Shown here: positions 6,755-8,506 of the stretch, one piece after another | Layout of the letters: each line of letters starts with the position of its first letter | Position numbering within the stretch: the stretch's first letter is position 1 | Assembly (NCBI GenBank): GCA_029939875.1 | Contig: JAOZSC010000087.1 | Location: forward strand, 1-8,506 | Origin: Desulfobacterales bacterium | Lineage (GTDB): Bacteria > Desulfobacterota > Desulfobacteria > Desulfobacterales > JAFDCJ01 | Reading direction: 5' to 3' | DNA length: 8,506 bases | The notes under the pieces: model-generated | The model's input: only the letters and a program-made list of their open reading frames with translations | Told to the model about the DNA's origin: nothing | Database searches by the model: none | Made by a program: the position numbers and the translations under genes

Positions 6755-8188
6755 TCACGTACTGTTGCGCTTCTCCCGGACCGGCAGTATAATGGTAAAA
6801 GTCGTCCCCTGTCCGGCCGAGCTTTTCACAGAAATTTGCCCCCCGTGTTTTTTGATGATTCCGTAACTGACCGACAGACCCAGGCCGGTTCCCTTGCCCA
6901 CATCCTTGGTGGTAAAAAACGGGTCGAAGATATGGGGCAAAATGTCTTTTGCGATTCCCGTTCCTGTATCTTCGACTTGTACTTTGATTTTGCTGCTATT
7001 TTCGCGCTGGGCCCGAATGGTCAGATTCCCGCCGTCTTGCATGGCATGCACGGCGTTGGTGGTCAGGTTTAAAAATACCTGTTGCAGGCCCTGGTGGTTG
7101 CCGGTTATGCGGGGCAGATTCGCGTCAATTTCATCGTGCAGTGTCACGTGGGACAGCTTGATATGGTTTTCGGCGATGCGCAGGGTTTCCCGCAGCAGGA
7201 CCGCCAGGTCAAATTCTTTGTGAACCGATGTTTGTGCCCGGGAAAACTCGAGCAGGTTTTTAACGATCTCACTGGCTCGCAAGGCCTGTTTGAGAATGTC
7301 GTCCATCAACTGTGCCTGTCTTTCCGGTGTCATTTTTCGCTTGCTGTTGAGCACATCGGAGGTCAGGACAATGTTGTTGATCGGATTGTTCAATTCATGG
7401 GCACAGCCGGACACCAGGGTGCCCAGCGAGGCGATTTTGCGGGAATGGATCACCTGCTCTTCCCGGGATTCCAGTTCTTGTACCATGCGGTTAAAAGAAA
7501 CCACCATATGACTTGCCTGTTGTTCGTCTTTACGACCATACGGAATCGGGCTAAAATCGCCGCGGGCCACTTTTCCCATTGCCTTTTCAATCAAACCGAA
7601 TGGCTGGACAACGTCTGAGATGATGATTTTGGCCCCGATTAGAAACAGAAGCAGCATGGCGCCCATAAAAATAAGCGGCCACCACAGTGCATTTTGGGCA
7701 GCCCGGGCAACCCGCCGCCGCTGCATTATTAAAAGCATATCGGCCGCATCAACCACATTTTTCCCTGCGGTTCTGAGTTTTGCTTCAATATCTTCATTTA
7801 CGGTCAGAGGGGAAGATTTTTTATAAAATTTTTCAAATTCTCCGTATGCCAGCAATGTTTTCCCTAACTGAACAATATCGGATTGAAGAGATGACTTCTG
7901 AAATTGTGCCGAAGCTTTGGAAAACAGTTCGCTTGCCTGCTCATAGTAATAACGGTTGGAGGCGACGCTGTCTCTGTCATGGTAGAGTAAAAAATTTTTT
8001 TCATATCTTCGAACTTCGAGAATCGTATTGTATAAATCTTCTGCAAGCTCGAGATTCAGCAACCGTTCGTTGAGTTTGGTAATCTCAAAATAAATGACGG
8101 GAATATTCAGCAAAAAGATGGCAATGCCGAGGTAAATGAAAAGTTTGAGTTTGAGCTGCAGGGTAATAGTTGACATCAAGCGACTCAT
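6755..8188 (-). CDS. Membrane sensor histidine kinase (HAMP, HisKA, HATPase), complete
   Basis: This is a 477-residue protein. Membrane segment 1 (about 13-35), an extracytoplasmic helical domain (36-166), membrane segment 2 (about 167-190) and HAMP (about 191-243) are followed by HisKA with [14 protein letters not shown], where His264 is the predicted phosphorylation site. The ATPase has the N-box NLTTNAVHA (374-382), G1 box DTGTGI, F-box FDPFFTTK (421-428) and G2 box GKGTGLGL (431-438). The sensor domain has [11 protein letters not shown] (60-70), the same motif as in the other kinase. It lacks the long cytoplasmic N-terminus of that kinase. The start at 8188 has only a poor AAAAAGAA-like binding site; an in-frame ATG at 8176 is equally poor, so the start is uncertain by 4 residues. 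A receiver gene lies 138 bases upstream in the same direction and is the likely partner. The stimulus is unknown. Confidence 0.93.
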   Translation of the reverse strand: MSRLMSTITLQLKLKLFIYLGIAIFLLNIPVIYFEITKLNERLLNLELAEDLYNTILEVRRYEKNFLLYHDRDSVASNRYYYEQASELFSKASAQFQKSSLQSDIVQLGKTLLAYGEFEKFYKKSSPLTVNEDIEAKLRTAGKNVVDAADMLLIMQRRRVARAAQNALWWPLIFMGAMLLLFLIGAKIIISDVVQPFGLIEKAMGKVARGDFSPIPYGRKDEQQASHMVVSFNRMVQELESREEQVIHSRKIASLGTLVSGCAHELNNPINNIVLTSDVLNSKRKMTPERQAQLMDDILKQALRASEIVKNLLEFSRAQTSVHKEFDLAVLLRETLRIAENHIKLSHVTLHDEIDANLPRITGNHQGLQQVFLNLTTNAVHAMQDGGNLTIRAQRENSSKIKVQVEDTGTGIAKDILPHIFDPFFTTKDVGKGTGLGLSVSYGIIKKHGGQISVKSSAGQGTTFTIILPVREKRNST

Positions 8189-8326
8189 AATTGATTCTTT
8201 TTATGGTTTGAAATATTTTAGTCCCGAGGACAGCGAAGCATTGTTTTTAGTTGGCTCTGGCTCCGACTGCGACCAAATTGCGCCAGCCCCGGGGGCGGCA
8301 GCCCGAAAAAACTTTTAGCCCCGGGA
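8189..8326 (-). other. Spacer between partial receiver gene and kinase; GC-rich repeated block, no clear terminator or promoter
   Basis: This 138-base gap has a GC-rich half next to the receiver gene and an AT-rich half before the kinase. The minus-strand 9-mer CCCGGGGCT occurs twice as a direct repeat (plus-strand positions 8285-8293 and 8317-8325). The self-complementary CCCCGGG cores could pair as a 7-bp stem with a loop of about 25 bases. No T run follows in the transcribed direction, so I do not call a terminator. AT-rich TAAAAT and CATAAA elements precede the kinase, but neither has a matching -35 box. Confidence 0.5.
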
Positions 8327-8506
8327 TTAATCGCCGCCCGGAGCCTTTTGGTCCTCCTGCTGCAAAGCGTCCACTGCCTTGGCGATGGCCTGCCGCATCT
8401 CTTTGAGCTTAAAGGGCTTGGCAATAAAATCAAAGGCACCCTTGGTCAGTGATTCCCGGGCCACCTCCAGGGTGGCGTAACCGGTAATCATGATGACCTT
8501 GGTGCG
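8327..8506 (-). CDS. Receiver-domain response regulator, C-terminal 59 residues only
   Basis: The gene enters from the right edge; its first part, including the phosphorylated Asp, is outside the window. The visible end begins RTKVIMITGYATLEVARESL and contains the conserved Thr (residue 8 of the fragment) and Lys (residue 30, in FIAKPF) of a CheY-like receiver, then helix 5 and a short Gln/Glu-rich tail ending at TAA (8327-8329). No output domain follows, so at least the C-terminal architecture is receiver-only; an N-terminal extra domain cannot be excluded. It is very like the receiver at 1465-1884, sharing TKVIMITGYA and KGAFDFIAKPFK. It lies 138 bases upstream of a kinase gene in the same direction, repeating the receiver-then-kinase order seen at the other end of the window. 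Confidence 0.9.
   Translation of the reverse strand, partial: RTKVIMITGYATLEVARESLTKGAFDFIAKPFKLKEMRQAIAKAVDALQQEDQKAPGGD

Noticed and set aside
8285..8325. GC-rich block as a terminator of the partial receiver gene
   Set aside because: Pairing relies on self-complementary CCCCGGG blocks with a long loop, and no T run follows in the transcribed direction.
1..8506. CRISPR arrays, insertion sequences, tRNA or rRNA genes
   Set aside because: No regularly spaced repeats, transposase-like frames, terminal inverted repeats or RNA gene signatures were seen on reading through the window.

Overview
The window reads as one signalling and transport locus encoded entirely on the minus strand; no convincing gene was seen on the plus strand. 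Nothing in it identifies the organism directly. Base composition is near 50% GC by eye. Clear Shine-Dalgarno sites, tight gene packing, a TauE/SafE-type sulfur-anion exporter candidate beside many two-component proteins, and a PEP-synthase-like protein in the same operon together suggest a Gram-negative, probably sulfur-metabolising bacterium. My best guess is Desulfobacterota (the former sulfate-reducing deltaproteobacteria). This is inference, not a marker-based assignment.

In the direction of transcription (right to left) the layout is as follows. The window opens with the C-terminal part of a receiver protein (8327-8506). A 138-bp spacer follows, then a complete membrane histidine kinase (6755-8188). 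After a 129-bp spacer with one weak promoter candidate comes a compact group: a TauE/SafE-family permease (5699-6625), a secreted, membrane-anchored protein resembling the TIGR02186/Alph_Pro_TM family (4931-5695), an 861-residue PEP-synthase-like protein (2328-4913) and a receiver-only response regulator (1942-2325). A short spacer with a perfect hairpin leads to a second receiver-only regulator (1465-1884), whose end overlaps the start of a second membrane histidine kinase (1-1481). That kinase runs off the left edge. It was read directly from the sequence because it has no stop codon inside the window.

The exporter, its membrane-anchored neighbour, the dikinase-like protein and the first receiver are separated by only 2-17 bases and are probably co-transcribed. 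This core is flanked on both sides by a receiver-then-kinase pair, and the two pairs are alike in protein and in DNA. Each kinase has two membrane segments enclosing a helical extracytoplasmic domain, followed by HAMP, HisKA and HATPase domains. None of the receivers carries a DNA-binding output domain where its sequence is visible to the C-terminus. Signal output is therefore likely through protein contacts or phosphorelay rather than direct transcription control.

The most interesting gene is the dikinase-like protein. It keeps the ATP-binding domain and the phosphohistidine swivel domain of PEP synthase, but has about 290 residues of unrecognised sequence where PEP synthase has its pyruvate/PEP-binding barrel. 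It also has an N-terminal helical extension of about 125 residues. Its acceptor substrate is unknown, and its co-location with an exporter and receivers suggests a regulated phosphotransfer system linked to transport.
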